Shown: piece after piece, positions 23,801-33,185 of the stretch
How positions within the stretch are numbered: the stretch's first letter is position 1
Layout of the letters: every line of letters begins with the position of its first letter
NCBI GenBank assembly: GCA_018136815.1
Contig: CM030931.1
Coordinates: 1,529,398 to 1,593,397, forward strand
Direction of reading: 5' to 3'
DNA length: 64,000 bases
DNA from: Isochrysis galbana
Taxonomy: Eukaryota > Haptophyta > Isochrysidales > Isochrysidaceae
Position numbers and translations under genes: made by a program
The notes under the pieces: generated by a model
The model's database searches: none
What the model was told of the DNA's origin: nothing
Seen by the model: the letters and a program-made list of their open reading frames with translations, nothing else

Positions 23801-24998
23801 GCGAGGATTCGGCACGGGACGGTTTCGGCTTTGGACGCAAAGCCGCGGCGGCGGCGGCACCTGAGCTGGTTGTGAGCCACTGTTTGACCAGGCGATCACG
23901 AAGGAGGGCGTCGGTGGCCGCCTTCCGCAAAAGGAGTGCTGAAAGCCCACGGCCGCCTCCACTGGACAGCATCTGCTCAAAGAGAAGGGGTGTCTCACCA
24001 GCAGCTGTGGCACCAGATGTGCTTGAGGCGCCTTCAGACTCTCGCGACGCCAACGTGTCCGTATTGGCAGCTTGGTCATCTGACAAATCAGAGTCTTCTG
24101 AATCGGACCTTCTCGATTTTCCGTCAGTGCTCAAATTGCTTGCGCTATCTTCTACGTCGCTTTCGCTATGACTAGTGTTCCCGCCGCTCTGTGACACGCT
24201 GCTATCGTCACTGCCGTTCGTACTGCTTCCGTCTTCGTGACTCCCAGAGGTACCATCTTGTGAGCCCAAAGAGGTGGCAATGCCAATCCTTGGTAGCCCG
24301 CAGGGCCCCGGTTGGCAATCCTCTTGACATGCTTGAGCCAGAGTGGAATTTTCAGAAATTTCAGACAGCAGTCCCAAAGATGAAGTCTGAATGCGTCGGC
24401 GCTTTGATGGAGGGACATTCATCCCTGTGCATCGATCACCATGAACTCCAGCAACAACCCGGCGAGAATGGTGTTCATTTAGCCACTCATAGCAACACTT
24501 GTGCGCTCTCGCCGTTGAACCCAGCCCATCCATCGCCAACGGAAGAATCAGAATGTCCCCGATCGCCTCTTGTCCGGGTTGAGGTGTAGCCCAGCCATTC
24601 GTCCCGGCGTTGCCAAGGTGCGTCTCTCTCCCACCCCACGAGAGGCTCTCATCACCCTGCAGCTCGACTGGCTGCACGACGAGACTCTTGAGGTGAGCGA
24701 AGAGTCGCAGGGAGGCAATGTACGCGTCGACTCCTTCCGGCCCGATCACAGCGATCTGCTCTGTCCCCGCCTGTGCGAGCGAGAGCAGCAGGCCAGGCAG
24801 CCCGGCAACTGCGGCGGGTGCGAGCGATGTGAGCAGAACCGCGTCGAGCCCACGGTGGAGCTTCAGCTTGTGCTCGGCGGCGAGGCGCTGGAGCCCCTCG
24901 GTGGCGTTAATTAGCAGTCTTCGCCCATCCGCGCGCTCGACCATCGCGCAGGGCGTCGTGCCGTCCTCGCCCGTCCCAACGACGACGAGGCGCACCAT
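20837..24998 (-). CDS. Long-form tRNase Z (ELAC2/RNase Z-L), tRNA 3'-end processing endonuclease
   Basis: Two exons: 24998-21962 and 21906-20837, with a 55-bp GTAAGA...CAG phase-1 intron. The encoded protein is about 1,370 residues, longer than usual long-form enzymes (~800-930). The N-terminal half is a degenerate metallo-beta-lactamase fold beginning MVRLVVVGTGEDG. It is extended by a ~200-residue Ser/Asp-rich, disordered insertion (about 24350-23700). The C-terminal half carries the catalytic signatures: FLGTGCAVPSKHR, LDVGEGSLGQLMR, the His motif SHMHADHHLG, SGDTRPC, HEATFSDD and HLSQRYECD. It cleaves the 3' trailer of tRNA precursors in nucleus and/or mitochondria (family knowledge). The gene is transcribed divergently from the transposase-like gene, with only 144 bp between starts. 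Confidence 0.95.
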
Positions 24999-25142
24999 CG
25001 TGCCATCGCCTGAGCACAGAGAAAAGAGAGGCAGGACAGGTAATAGGAAATAGGAGTACTCTGGAGTAGAGTGGAGTACTCTACTCTAGAGTAGAGAGTA
25101 GAGTAGAGGCTTGCGCTTCGCAGAGCGGCCCCCCCCCTTCCC
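24999..25142. promoter_or_regulatory. Short bidirectional intergenic region with clustered TACTC/GAGTA motifs
   Basis: Only 144 bp separate the divergent starts of tRNase Z (24998) and the transposase-like gene (25143). The interval holds GGAGTACTCTGGAGTAGAG and GGAGTACTCTACTCTAGAGT and further TAGAG/AGTAG words (about 25050-25113), partly palindromic. The same words precede the 7-TM gene at 17.2 and 17.7 kb. A role in initiation or regulator binding is inferred. Confidence 0.4.
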
Positions 25143-26040
25143 ATGGCTCCCAGAGCCATCCCCAAGCCCCAGAGGAAGCCTAAGCCGGCCCCTGGGCACT
25201 ATACTATCCAGGCCCGCGATCTCCGCGCCAGAAACCGCGCAGCCGCGCTCGAAGACGTCCGGAAGGCTGCAGCGTACTGCCGAGCGAACAGCGTCGGAGC
25301 CAAAGCAGCAATGGCCACAAGGATGTTCCCGCTGGCAACGCGGCATAAGGTCACAGGAGAGCTGCAGAAAGCGCAGGGGGACGAGCAACGAACGCGCGAC
25401 TCACACTCACAGATTCTCACAAATGTAGAGCGGCGCAAGCTCGCTGCATGGATCCTAGCGCGCGCTGACATGCATGAGCCCCAAAACAGGCACCAGATAT
25501 CCGTCAAAGTGCGCGAGATGCTCGCGGAGCGGCACAGGTTCAACCGGGCGAAGAAGTTCGGCAAGGGTACAGTCCTCCTCAACACACCCGAGCTCAACCA
25601 CGTGAACTCCGACCTCGACCTCTCCCATACGTTCTTCCAACGCATCTTCCCGTGGTGGCGTGCTCACGGTATCGACATCGAGGAGGGCAGCTCAAGGGCA
25701 GAAGAATATCGAAGGGGGAAGAAGTACACGGAGGAGGTTGTTCGTAACCACTTTCACGGCGAGTATGGTCTGGAGGCCGAGCTCATCGATGCAGGGGTCA
25801 TGGACCCTGAGACCAAGGTAAAGGTAAGCATGCGCCCCCCTCCCGCGCCCCCCGCCCAGCACTCGCGTGTACAAGCGCATGCGCAAGCATGCCCCCCTCT
25901 CGCTCGCATGTACTCAGGTTATCAAGGATCAAGGACACCCGCCGCGTTTTAAATGCGGACGAGACCCCGCAGGCCTTGGACGTCCCTCAACGCGGGCGGC
26001 GGGCGAAAGTGGCCAAGCGCAAGGGCAAGGCGGTCAAGCA
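25143..26040 (+). pseudogene. pogo/CENP-B-like (Tc5-type HTH + DDE) transposase, truncated after first catalytic Asp
   Basis: Exon 1 (25143 to about 25824) encodes a basic N-terminus. A helix-turn-helix-like region follows, with the Tc5/CENP-B pattern (HTFFQRIFPWWRAHGIDI, then RRGKKYTEEVVRNHFHGEYG). After an intron starting GTAAGC (acceptor unresolved, about 25918-25942), the frame reads RRVLNADETPQALDVPQRGR, where NADET is the typical first Asp of the DDE triad of this family. The similarity stops at about 26040, where sequence reading as a LINE on the opposite strand begins. The remaining catalytic Asp/Glu residues were not found downstream, so this copy cannot encode an active enzyme. It could alternatively be a domesticated host gene disrupted by the LINE. 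The start is chosen as the first Met after the bidirectional promoter. Confidence 0.6.
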
Positions 26041-28146
26041 ATATCTTGGCGTTCCGTATATTATGAAGTTTACGAGTAGCGTCCTCCCATGAATGGAGAG
26101 GCTCTGAATCCCTTTCCACGCCGCGACTTTTTTCTTTAGCTTGGCGTAAAGCTTCTCCCAAAAGGAATCATTGTCGGGTCCCTCCCAGAATGGTACTCCT
26201 AGTATGGTTGCGTATTCTCCTTCACCTAGTGTTTTAAGGTAATCTAGTGCCACGGGGACTCGCGCTCCTGTAAGAGATCCCATGCGTATTAGTATACTCT
26301 TCCTTTTGTTCACTCTAGCCCCGGTGGCGGCTCCGTAGATGTCTAGAATCTGCATCGCCTTTCCTAATGACTCGAAAGAGTTCGCTAGAATTTGCGTATC
26401 GTCCGCGAATTGCGAAAGTCTCAGCTCTCTAGGCCCTATCGTGATTCCCCTCATCTCGGGATCGGCGTTGATTAAGCGCGTCAGGCCCTCGGCCACTAAG
26501 AGAAAGGCGAGGGGAGATAGCGGGCACCCTTGAGGCATACCACAATGTATCGTGAAGGGGTTGCTACGCCTTCCATTGGCCTTGATCCACCGGGTCGGAA
26601 GTGAGTCCGTGTTCGTTAATAGCGTTAGCCACCTAGAGTAGCCGGGGCCGAAGCCCAATGCTTGTATCGCTTTATGATAATACTCCCAGCTGACTCTATC
26701 GAAAGCTTTTTCCCAATCTATGGCCAATGCTAGGCCCTCCTCGTCCGTGTCGTCGAGATACGCTTGTACTAGCTTCAGAAGATGGGTGGCTTCGCCTATC
26801 ATGCGCCTGGGTACAAAGCCTACTTGCTCCCTGGAAATAATGGTATGGATCGTCCTCTTGAGCCTGTTAGCTAAGACCTTTGCGAGAATTTTGTAGTCCG
26901 TTTGGAGCAACGTGATAGGTCTATAGTTCCTCGGGTCTCTGGCGTCCCCGTTCTTATAGAGTAACGTAATGTCTCCCGAGCACGTGTCCTCCGGGAGTGC
27001 CCCCGTCCGGTATGCCTCTTGAAACATGTCCATCAGTTGTGGGGCTACGAGTTTTTCGAAGCTTTGGTAGAATTCCATCGGGATGCCATCCGGCCCCGTG
27101 GATTTACCTTTTGCCATTTGGCGTATCGCCCTGATGATCTCGGAATAGCCGATGGGCTTATCCAAAAAGGACCTATGGCTCGCCGGTATCTGGTGCTGCT
27201 TCAGCGCGTGGAGGAGGGGTTCTGCGCCTTGTGATGCTTTCTCGCTAAAGAGCCACACGTAATACTTCCGCAATGAAGCTAAGATGGCGGAATCCTCGGT
27301 AGCTATATTATCCTCCTCTAGGGTTGGTTGTGGGTCCTCCCATCTCACCCCTGCATGCATCGCTGTGATGTCTCCATTAGCATGTCTAGGCGTGAATCTT
27401 CTAAAAAATTGCTTCGTGACAAGCTCTTCCGCCCTTATGATTTTTTCCGCTAGAGGCGGGGCCGGTGAGAACGTACGCCTTTTATCTACTACTTTACGGT
27501 TAAGTTCAGCTATGGAGTCTAGCCGGGCTACGTTGGGGATTGCCTCCATCTGGGCTTTCCTAGCAGCCGCTACAGCGTCTACTTCCATTTGGGCGTACGT
27601 TCGTCGTTTGCGAAGCTCCACCGCTTTCGCGAGGAGGATCGAGGATACTTTCCTTTTAGATTCCGTCCACATCGAGAGTTTGCCCCTAGCGCCTTCTCCC
27701 GGGGGGGCCGTATATAGTCGTCTCCAGAGGAGGTTAATCATCTCTCGCGTATCCGGGTCTTCCAACACCTCCAGCGGTATCTTGGCTTCTATCTCCGTCG
27801 CCCGTCTAGGCGGGGCTATTGCGAACGTCGCAACCACCGGGTGGTGATCCGATGCCGCCATGCCCGTGAATAGTTTGACGTCTATGTATGCTTTATACCA
27901 TCTCCACGTGGAGTAGTATTCCGCCGCGTATACGCGGTCTATCCTAGTGTAGGTCTGGTGCCCGCATCTCGTGTATTGGCCTTTAAGGCTCGGATTGACT
28001 AACAATTGAATGTCCGTGAGGCCGTGCGTGGCGAGCGCCCTCACAAGGGCTCTGCCTCCCGAATTCGCGTAAGGGGCCGCCCCCTCGCTAGACCTGGTAT
28101 CTCTATTAACGTTCTCTACGCAATTAAAATCGCCACAACACCACAA
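26040..28146 (-). mobile_element. L1-like non-LTR retrotransposon fragment: truncated APE endonuclease and reverse transcriptase
   Basis: The frame (28146 to 25987, running slightly past the junction) encodes the C-terminal part of an APE-type endonuclease, GDFNCVEN and the catalytic SDHHPV. A connector leads to a reverse transcriptase with GKSTGPDGIPMEFYQ, NYRPITLL, an AIDWEKAFDRVSWEY block, GMPQGCPLSPLAF and the catalytic FADDTQIL at about 26420-26400, ending with SLSIHGRTLLVNFIIYGTPR. Endonuclease motifs upstream of GDFNC, the C-terminal Cys-His region and a poly-A tail are all absent, so the copy is truncated at both ends. The RT frame itself has no stop, so it is fairly young. APE plus this RT motif set places it in the L1/Tx1-type group. 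Confidence 0.93.
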
Positions 28147-28151
28147 ACAAA

Positions 28152-28949
28152 GTGCACCTTATCCTCATGCTTTGCCATGAGGACGAGAGCGCTCGGGGCC
28201 GCACGGGCAGCACAACAAAACCAAGCAACGCAAAACAGGGTGAAGACTCAACCCTCCCGCCCCCCGTACCCGTACCTGTCACGCAGGTGGCTCTCACCGA
28301 CGAAGACCTTGAGCCCGAAGGGGAAGAAGAATTCGACAACTCCCTCGAAATCTCCATCATATTTACGCCCTACGAGCGCGGGTACAAAATCAAAGACGAG
28401 GAAGCCTTCGGCGCGATTGTCGCGCACCTTAACCAACTGGAAGGCGTCGACCTGGAGCCCGACTATATCTCCAAGAGTGCCTCCGGCCCCTGGGAGATTC
28501 TAGTCACAGCAGACTGCGCAAATCAATTCCGCGCGAAATTCAAAGACGTAGCGGATTTTCGCAAGGCAGGCATACTCTGCCCGGTGGCGGTCAAGTACCA
28601 AACTTTCGACGACAAGGCAAGGGATCTTCTACCCCGCGCGTCGAACAAAGCGCTGGCTAGCGCCTTCAAGGACTCCACAGCGCACCTAGTGGTGCGGAAT
28701 TATAAATTCGAGATGAAAAACCACATCAGCATCAACACACTCGCCAAGGCGGTTGAAAAGCAAGGATTCTTCTTTCTCCAGGGCAACCAAGAGCGCACCA
28801 AGGTCCTCACCAAAGAAGGTATCCTGGTCACCCAAGGCAAAAAAGAAGTTTATCACTTATACGTATGCGGCGCACAGACAGTCCATACACATATATTACG
28901 AATACACACGCGCACTGCCCCCCCAATTCGACCCCTTCGAGCCCTGTAG
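28152..28949 (+). CDS. LINE ORF1-like protein segment, inverted relative to the adjacent LINE
   Basis: A frame of up to 265 residues abuts the 5' break of the minus-strand LINE. It has an acidic segment followed by a folded-looking region (ISIIFTPYERGYKIKDEEAF, then LAKAVEKQGFFFLQGNQ) with alternating basic and hydrophobic residues. I do not recognise the family. Position beside an L1-like RT, size and basic character suggest the nucleic-acid-binding ORF1 protein of a LINE. Opposite orientation with no gap fits a 5' inversion (twin-priming) of the same insertion. The true start is unclear: an in-frame Met is at 28152, but the N-terminus may be lost at the junction. The last ~25 residues look like non-coding read-through. 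Confidence 0.4.
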   Translation: MHLILMLCHEDESARGRTGSTTKPSNAKQGEDSTLPPPVPVPVTQVALTDEDLEPEGEEEFDNSLEISIIFTPYERGYKIKDEEAFGAIVAHLNQLEGVDLEPDYISKSASGPWEILVTADCANQFRAKFKDVADFRKAGILCPVAVKYQTFDDKARDLLPRASNKALASAFKDSTAHLVVRNYKFEMKNHISINTLAKAVEKQGFFFLQGNQERTKVLTKEGILVTQGKKEVYHLYVCGAQTVHTHILRIHTRTAPPIRPLRAL

Positions 28950-30148
28950 CCGATCTGCTGACCGGCCGCGCCTGCCGAGAGAGACGCCAACTCTGACTTT
29001 TCAGCCAGGGAAGCTTGCTGCCAGGCGGGTGTGGGCTGGGGCGGGGTCAGGTGCTCGGTACGGCACACCCAGGCCAAGGCCGGGCGGGGGGCTCGCGCTG
29101 CGCGCGCGCTGCTCGCACCTGGCTTCTGGCGCTCGTCTGCGCGCTGCGAAGGGGGGGGAGTGCGAGAACGACCTGGAGGCGAGCGCGGCGAGCGTGAAGG
29201 GGCACATCGCGGCAGGCAGCGTGGGGGGGGCTTACCTTTGGTGTTGGCCGCGTGAGTACACCCCTGTGGCAAGCTGGGCTGCCAGAGAGGAGTGGGGGAA
29301 GGGGGGGGGGAGGGGAGCGGCGCGCGGCGGGCCTCCGCGACCGCTGCAGCGGGTAAGTCCCCGGCACCCGGGGAGATAGCCGCTGGAGCGAGCCCTTATT
29401 GTCACTTTTTGGTACCAGATCTCCCACTGTGCTCCCGGGAGATATTCCATCAATCTGAAAGACTTCAGCGTATCATACCGCTGGAGAGATACCGACTTTC
29501 GAGGGGCTTGCTATGGGCACTCGAGCTCCTCAGGCGCCTTGAGGAAGACATTCCTCGATTGGCGGGGCGGAGTTTTCATATTCAACTCGCCAGCGGTCCG
29601 GCCTCTTCAGCAGAGGGGGGGAAATGCTGCGTTATTATTTCCCATTTCTTCGGTGTTAAGGTAAAGGGGTCGGCCCATGTGCACTACGTTGGGTCTGGCG
29701 TTGGGGGAGGGTCGGGACATGCCTCTTGGCAGTATTGAGTGTCGGCGTGGCCTAGGCCGCCGCAGTGTAGGGGCCCAGCCTTGCGATTTCCCCTATCGAC
29801 TGGCATGATAAAAGCAGTGATGCTCACCTCTTCGTCCAGCGTATCGCCAAAATCCCGACTCCCACAAGACGCCCTTTTGCGCAGCACGAGCACGCACGCG
29901 AGCGGAAGGGGAAGGCTTATAGGTCCCCATGTATGAGTCCACTTCGATGCCTAGGGTAGGCCATCATAGTGAGAGCATGGCTAAGGCAGCGACGGAACTG
30001 CAGACTGCAACGTATCAGCTGAAAGCTTGCGGCAATCCTTGGGTGGAAAGTCCCAAACGCGAAAAAAGGATATCCACCCACATATGATAGTGTCCTCGAC
30101 CACTTTGGTATAATCTATTCCAGTTGGAGGGTATCGGTCTTCTTGAGC
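28950..30148. other. Intergenic, G-rich; no gene identified
   Basis: Sequence between the inverted LINE segment and the GNAT gene. It holds G runs (29150-29320) and no recognisable protein. A plus frame at 29292-29738 has a helical-looking stretch (REIFHQSERLQRIIPLERYR) that may be a decayed element, but nothing supports it as a gene. Confidence 0.5.
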
Positions 30149-31408
30149 TCAAATGTCACGAGGATCGAAGAAACTGTCCGCTCCCAGCGGACCCAATCGT
30201 GAGCTGGGGTCACCGTCACCGATTCTTTTCTGCCAAAAGGCAGGGGGCGCATCGAGCACGGAGTCGCTTGACTTCTTTCTGTGCCCCACAAGAGCAGATG
30301 CCACGGGTGAGTCCTCGTCGATGTTGATCACGATGGTTGCGAAACCCCGTGCACGCGCTTCCGAGTAGGCCGCCTCATAAACAACTCGCATTAGCGGCTC
30401 CCAAGCCGGTCCCTCTGCCACAGGTGCAAAAATGCGGGCACGGAAGGCAGTGCGGGATCTTGCCCACTCATATCCAATCAAGCTTGTGACTGCGCTCAAC
30501 ACTGTCCCTATACACGCAAATTTAGATAGGAACGTCTGTGCGGCTCCGGCCCAGAGGATGCCCAACGCGCTCGTGATTACAAGCGCAAATGCCGCGGGCG
30601 CCAGAGGCGAAAGCTTTGTCCAGACGTCTATTGGCAGGAAGAAGCGAACAGCCTTGAAGCCTGTCAGCGTTGACCCATTCCACAAAACCAAGGCTGCCGT
30701 TGAGCAGCTTTGAGACTGGTCGGAGGCGGCGGGCGCGTCAGTGGCGGCAAAAGTGGCGAGTAGGTTGGGCGATTCAAAGAGCCGCTCGAATTCCGCCCGC
30801 GAAAGCCCCAGATCCCTTCTTGCATAGTGGGCACAAACGAGGTTGAGGGCCTCCTCCTTGGTGAGCTGGCGCACACACCCTCTACGGGCAGCCAGGGATG
30901 CATCTCGGCGAGACGTGTACACTGGTAAAAGAAGCGGGCGAAAGATGAGGCAGCGACGCGAGGCCTGCACCCAGCCGAGCCGCGTATACAGCTTCTGTGC
31001 CACGAGATTACTGCCGTTGACGGTCAGGTAGAAGTATTTGACCCCAAGATCCTTTGCTCCAGTCTCCGCCGCCACGGCCAAGCTAGAGCCGATGCCTCGC
31101 TTGCGATAGGCGCTGTCTACGCGCAAGTCGAAGACGTAGCCGCAGAGTACCTCCTCGCCGTGCGCCCACAGCTGCTTGATCGCCACGGCGATCACCCCAC
31201 AGATGGCACTGCCGGCACGCACATCCTCACAGACAAAGATGAGGTGTGCACTGAACTGGCGCGCCTTGGCCGCAAAGTCCTGGTAATGCCAGAAGGCGGC
31301 ACTGATCAGCCCGCCACCGAACCGTAACTCCGACCCTGAGATCTCGAGCTGGAGGCAGGCCTCGCTGTCAGACGGCTGGTACTCGCGAATGAGCAGCCCG
31401 TCGGACAT
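30149..31408 (-). CDS. HOOKLESS1-like GNAT-family N-acetyltransferase
   Basis: Single exon, 419 residues, close to plant HOOKLESS1 (~400). The N-terminal GNAT fold shows IREYQPSDSEACLQLE, GVIAVAIKQLW, then the acetyl-CoA motif region VFDLRVDSAYRKRGIGSSLA (R/Q-x-x-G-x-G as RKRGIG) and the NGSNLVAQKLYTRLGW segment. The C-terminal half resembles the HLS1 extension: LVLWNGSTLTGFKA, then GPAWEPLMRVVYEAAYSEAR. It differs from plant HLS1 by an inserted hydrophobic hairpin (FALVITSALGILWAGAAQTF and IGTVLSAVTSLIGYEW) that could anchor it in a membrane. By family it transfers acetyl from acetyl-CoA to an amine; substrate and pathway here are unknown, since the plant hormone role cannot be assumed in an alga. 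The start MSDGLL is followed directly by the domain; triplet-rich GGA/GGC sequence lies upstream at 31430-31550. Confidence 0.88.
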   Translation of the reverse strand: MSDGLLIREYQPSDSEACLQLEISGSELRFGGGLISAAFWHYQDFAAKARQFSAHLIFVCEDVRAGSAICGVIAVAIKQLWAHGEEVLCGYVFDLRVDSAYRKRGIGSSLAVAAETGAKDLGVKYFYLTVNGSNLVAQKLYTRLGWVQASRRCLIFRPLLLPVYTSRRDASLAARRGCVRQLTKEEALNLVCAHYARRDLGLSRAEFERLFESPNLLATFAATDAPAASDQSQSCSTAALVLWNGSTLTGFKAVRFFLPIDVWTKLSPLAPAAFALVITSALGILWAGAAQTFLSKFACIGTVLSAVTSLIGYEWARSRTAFRARIFAPVAEGPAWEPLMRVVYEAAYSEARARGFATIVINIDEDSPVASALVGHRKKSSDSVLDAPPAFWQKRIGDGDPSSRLGPLGADSFFDPRDI

Positions 31409-33185
31409 CGAGGCGGCGCGCCCGACCTGCCCCGAGGGTGGGCGGAGGCGACGGTGGTGGAGGCGATGGAGGCGGAGGAGACGGTGGCGGAGAAGGCGGC
31501 GGTGGAGACGAAGGCGGCGGCGAGGGTGGAGGAGGCCAGGGTGGTGTAGGCGAGGGGGTTCGCTAGGATACTAAAGTTCTACTATGCACGAGCTTCATGG
31601 ATCGGCCCCATTTCTATTAGTAGTACTCCGTGTCTACCCAATTCCTGGCCCGTGCCCAACTCCTGGTGCTGCAGTCCTTCGGCCCCTTTGAGGCTGCTGG
31701 GAGAGCTCTGGCATGAGTGATGCCGCAGAGTCAGAGGGCCAGACTACCACTGCCGTGGCTTTGGCCGCAGGAGCGGCGCCCCGCGCCGGGCATGCTGGAC
31801 CAGACACGCGGACGGCGGCGAGCACTCTTGACGAAGCACGAAGCCTCGAAGGTCCTTCGTGGGCTAGGAGGGCCTGCGCCCCACATGTGCACATGGGAAG
31901 TGGCGCAAAAGCGCTGCTATACGCAGTTTGTGGGTGGCCGGCCCATTGGCCGCATTGTGTACCCAGCCAGCCAGCAGCGTGCGTTTTGAAACCTTTGGAC
32001 GGCAGTGAGCAGTGAGCTCATTTCCTCCGCCGATCGGCGGTTGGGCCAGCGCATCCCCACGGGCCGAGCGCGCCGCCACGCATGTGTCCGCCGTCCCGCC
32101 ACCAATCTTCGTGCCCACAGCGTTCCGGTTCCGGCGCCTCGTCGAAATCGGCTCCTGTTTGCCCCCGCATGAGCGCATGAGCGCTTTGGCTCATTTAACA
32201 CTAGCGCACCGCCCCGGCGCAAACGCTCATTCTCATTCGTAGATAGCGCACGCACGCGTCGTAGCGTGCGGGAAGAAAATGTACTGTAAAGAATTACCAT
32301 AGAAAAGTTAAAGTAACAAAGTGTGCCGTTGTGCACGCGAGGCGGGCGGGGGCCGCCCACCGCCCACGGGCCACGGGGGCGGGGGGGGGGGGGGGGGCGA
32401 GGCGAGGCGAAGGGGGGCGGGGAGGGGGAAAGGGGGGGCGCGGGGCGCGGGGCGGGGGGCGGGGTGTCCCCCGGTAAAAGCGCTTAGTCAATGGCGTTAT
32501 GCAAGCTGAGAGGTAAGCGGTTAAAGTAAGGCCTTACATAATGTAGAGGCGGGCGGGGGCCGCCCACGGGGGCGGGGGGGGGGGGGGGCGAGGCGAAACG
32601 AAGGGGGACGGGGACGGGGAGGGGGAAAGGGGGGGCGCGGGGCGGGTGTGTGTGTGTAAGGCCTTACTTTCAGGGCAACTTTCGAAGGACATACTCCGAG
32701 TAAGGCCTTATCTCCCGAAAAAAAGTTTTCGCCCTTAGGCCGGGCGGGCCGTAACTATTACAAGCCTTGCTAGCTACTCGATGTTACCATGTGACCTCTG
32801 TTCTACATCACAATGCTGTCTATTCATGGACCCCCTACGGGTGGCTCAACTCACTTGCTTGTACTGTATTACTGCTGTGGCTGTCCATCGTCCGGTTTTC
32901 GTCAACTTCCAAAGGCCCCCCCCGCCCTCCGTCCCTGCACCAGTCCGTCCCCCCCCCCCCCTCTCTCTCTCCCGCCTCCCCCCTCCCCCTTGCCTTCTCC
33001 TCTCTCGCACGCGCTCTCTCGCGCGCCCACCGCTTCTCTCATCCCTCTCTTCCAACTCTCGCTCTCACTCTCGTTCCGTCCTCACCCTCGTCTGGCGGGC
33101 ATTTTGGGTCCACTGCCTCTTACCTCCCCACCCTCGCTCCCCGGCGCTCCCTTCTTCCCTCCTCCCCAGGCTGCTTACCGCACCG
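31409..33185. other. Intergenic between divergent GNAT and lipase genes; G-rich duplicated block
   Basis: No gene supported. 31430-31560 is a GGAGGCG-type triplet tract just upstream of the GNAT start. 32337-32480 and 32546-32650 are two copies of a G-rich module (GAGGCGGGCGGGGGCCGCCCA followed by long G runs and GGCGAGGCGA). A TAAGGCCTTA palindrome occurs three times (about 32527, 32658 and 32701). 32920-33070 is C/CT-rich and probably the 5' UTR/promoter of the lipase gene. Confidence 0.6.
32337..32712. repeat. Duplicated G-rich module with three TAAGGCCTTA palindromes
   Basis: Two G-rich modules (about 32337-32480 and 32546-32650) share GAGGCGGGCGGGGGCCGCCCA, a long G run, GCGAGGCGA and GGGGGAAAGGGGGGGCGCGGGG. 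TAAGGCCTTAC follows the first module, TAAGGCCTTACT follows the second, and TAAGGCCTTAT comes 43 bp later. The long G runs could form quadruplexes on the plus strand. Confidence 0.7.

Noticed and set aside
29292-29738. 148-residue plus frame between LINE and GNAT
   Set aside because: Starts in a G-run leader, no family match, no splice or promoter support.
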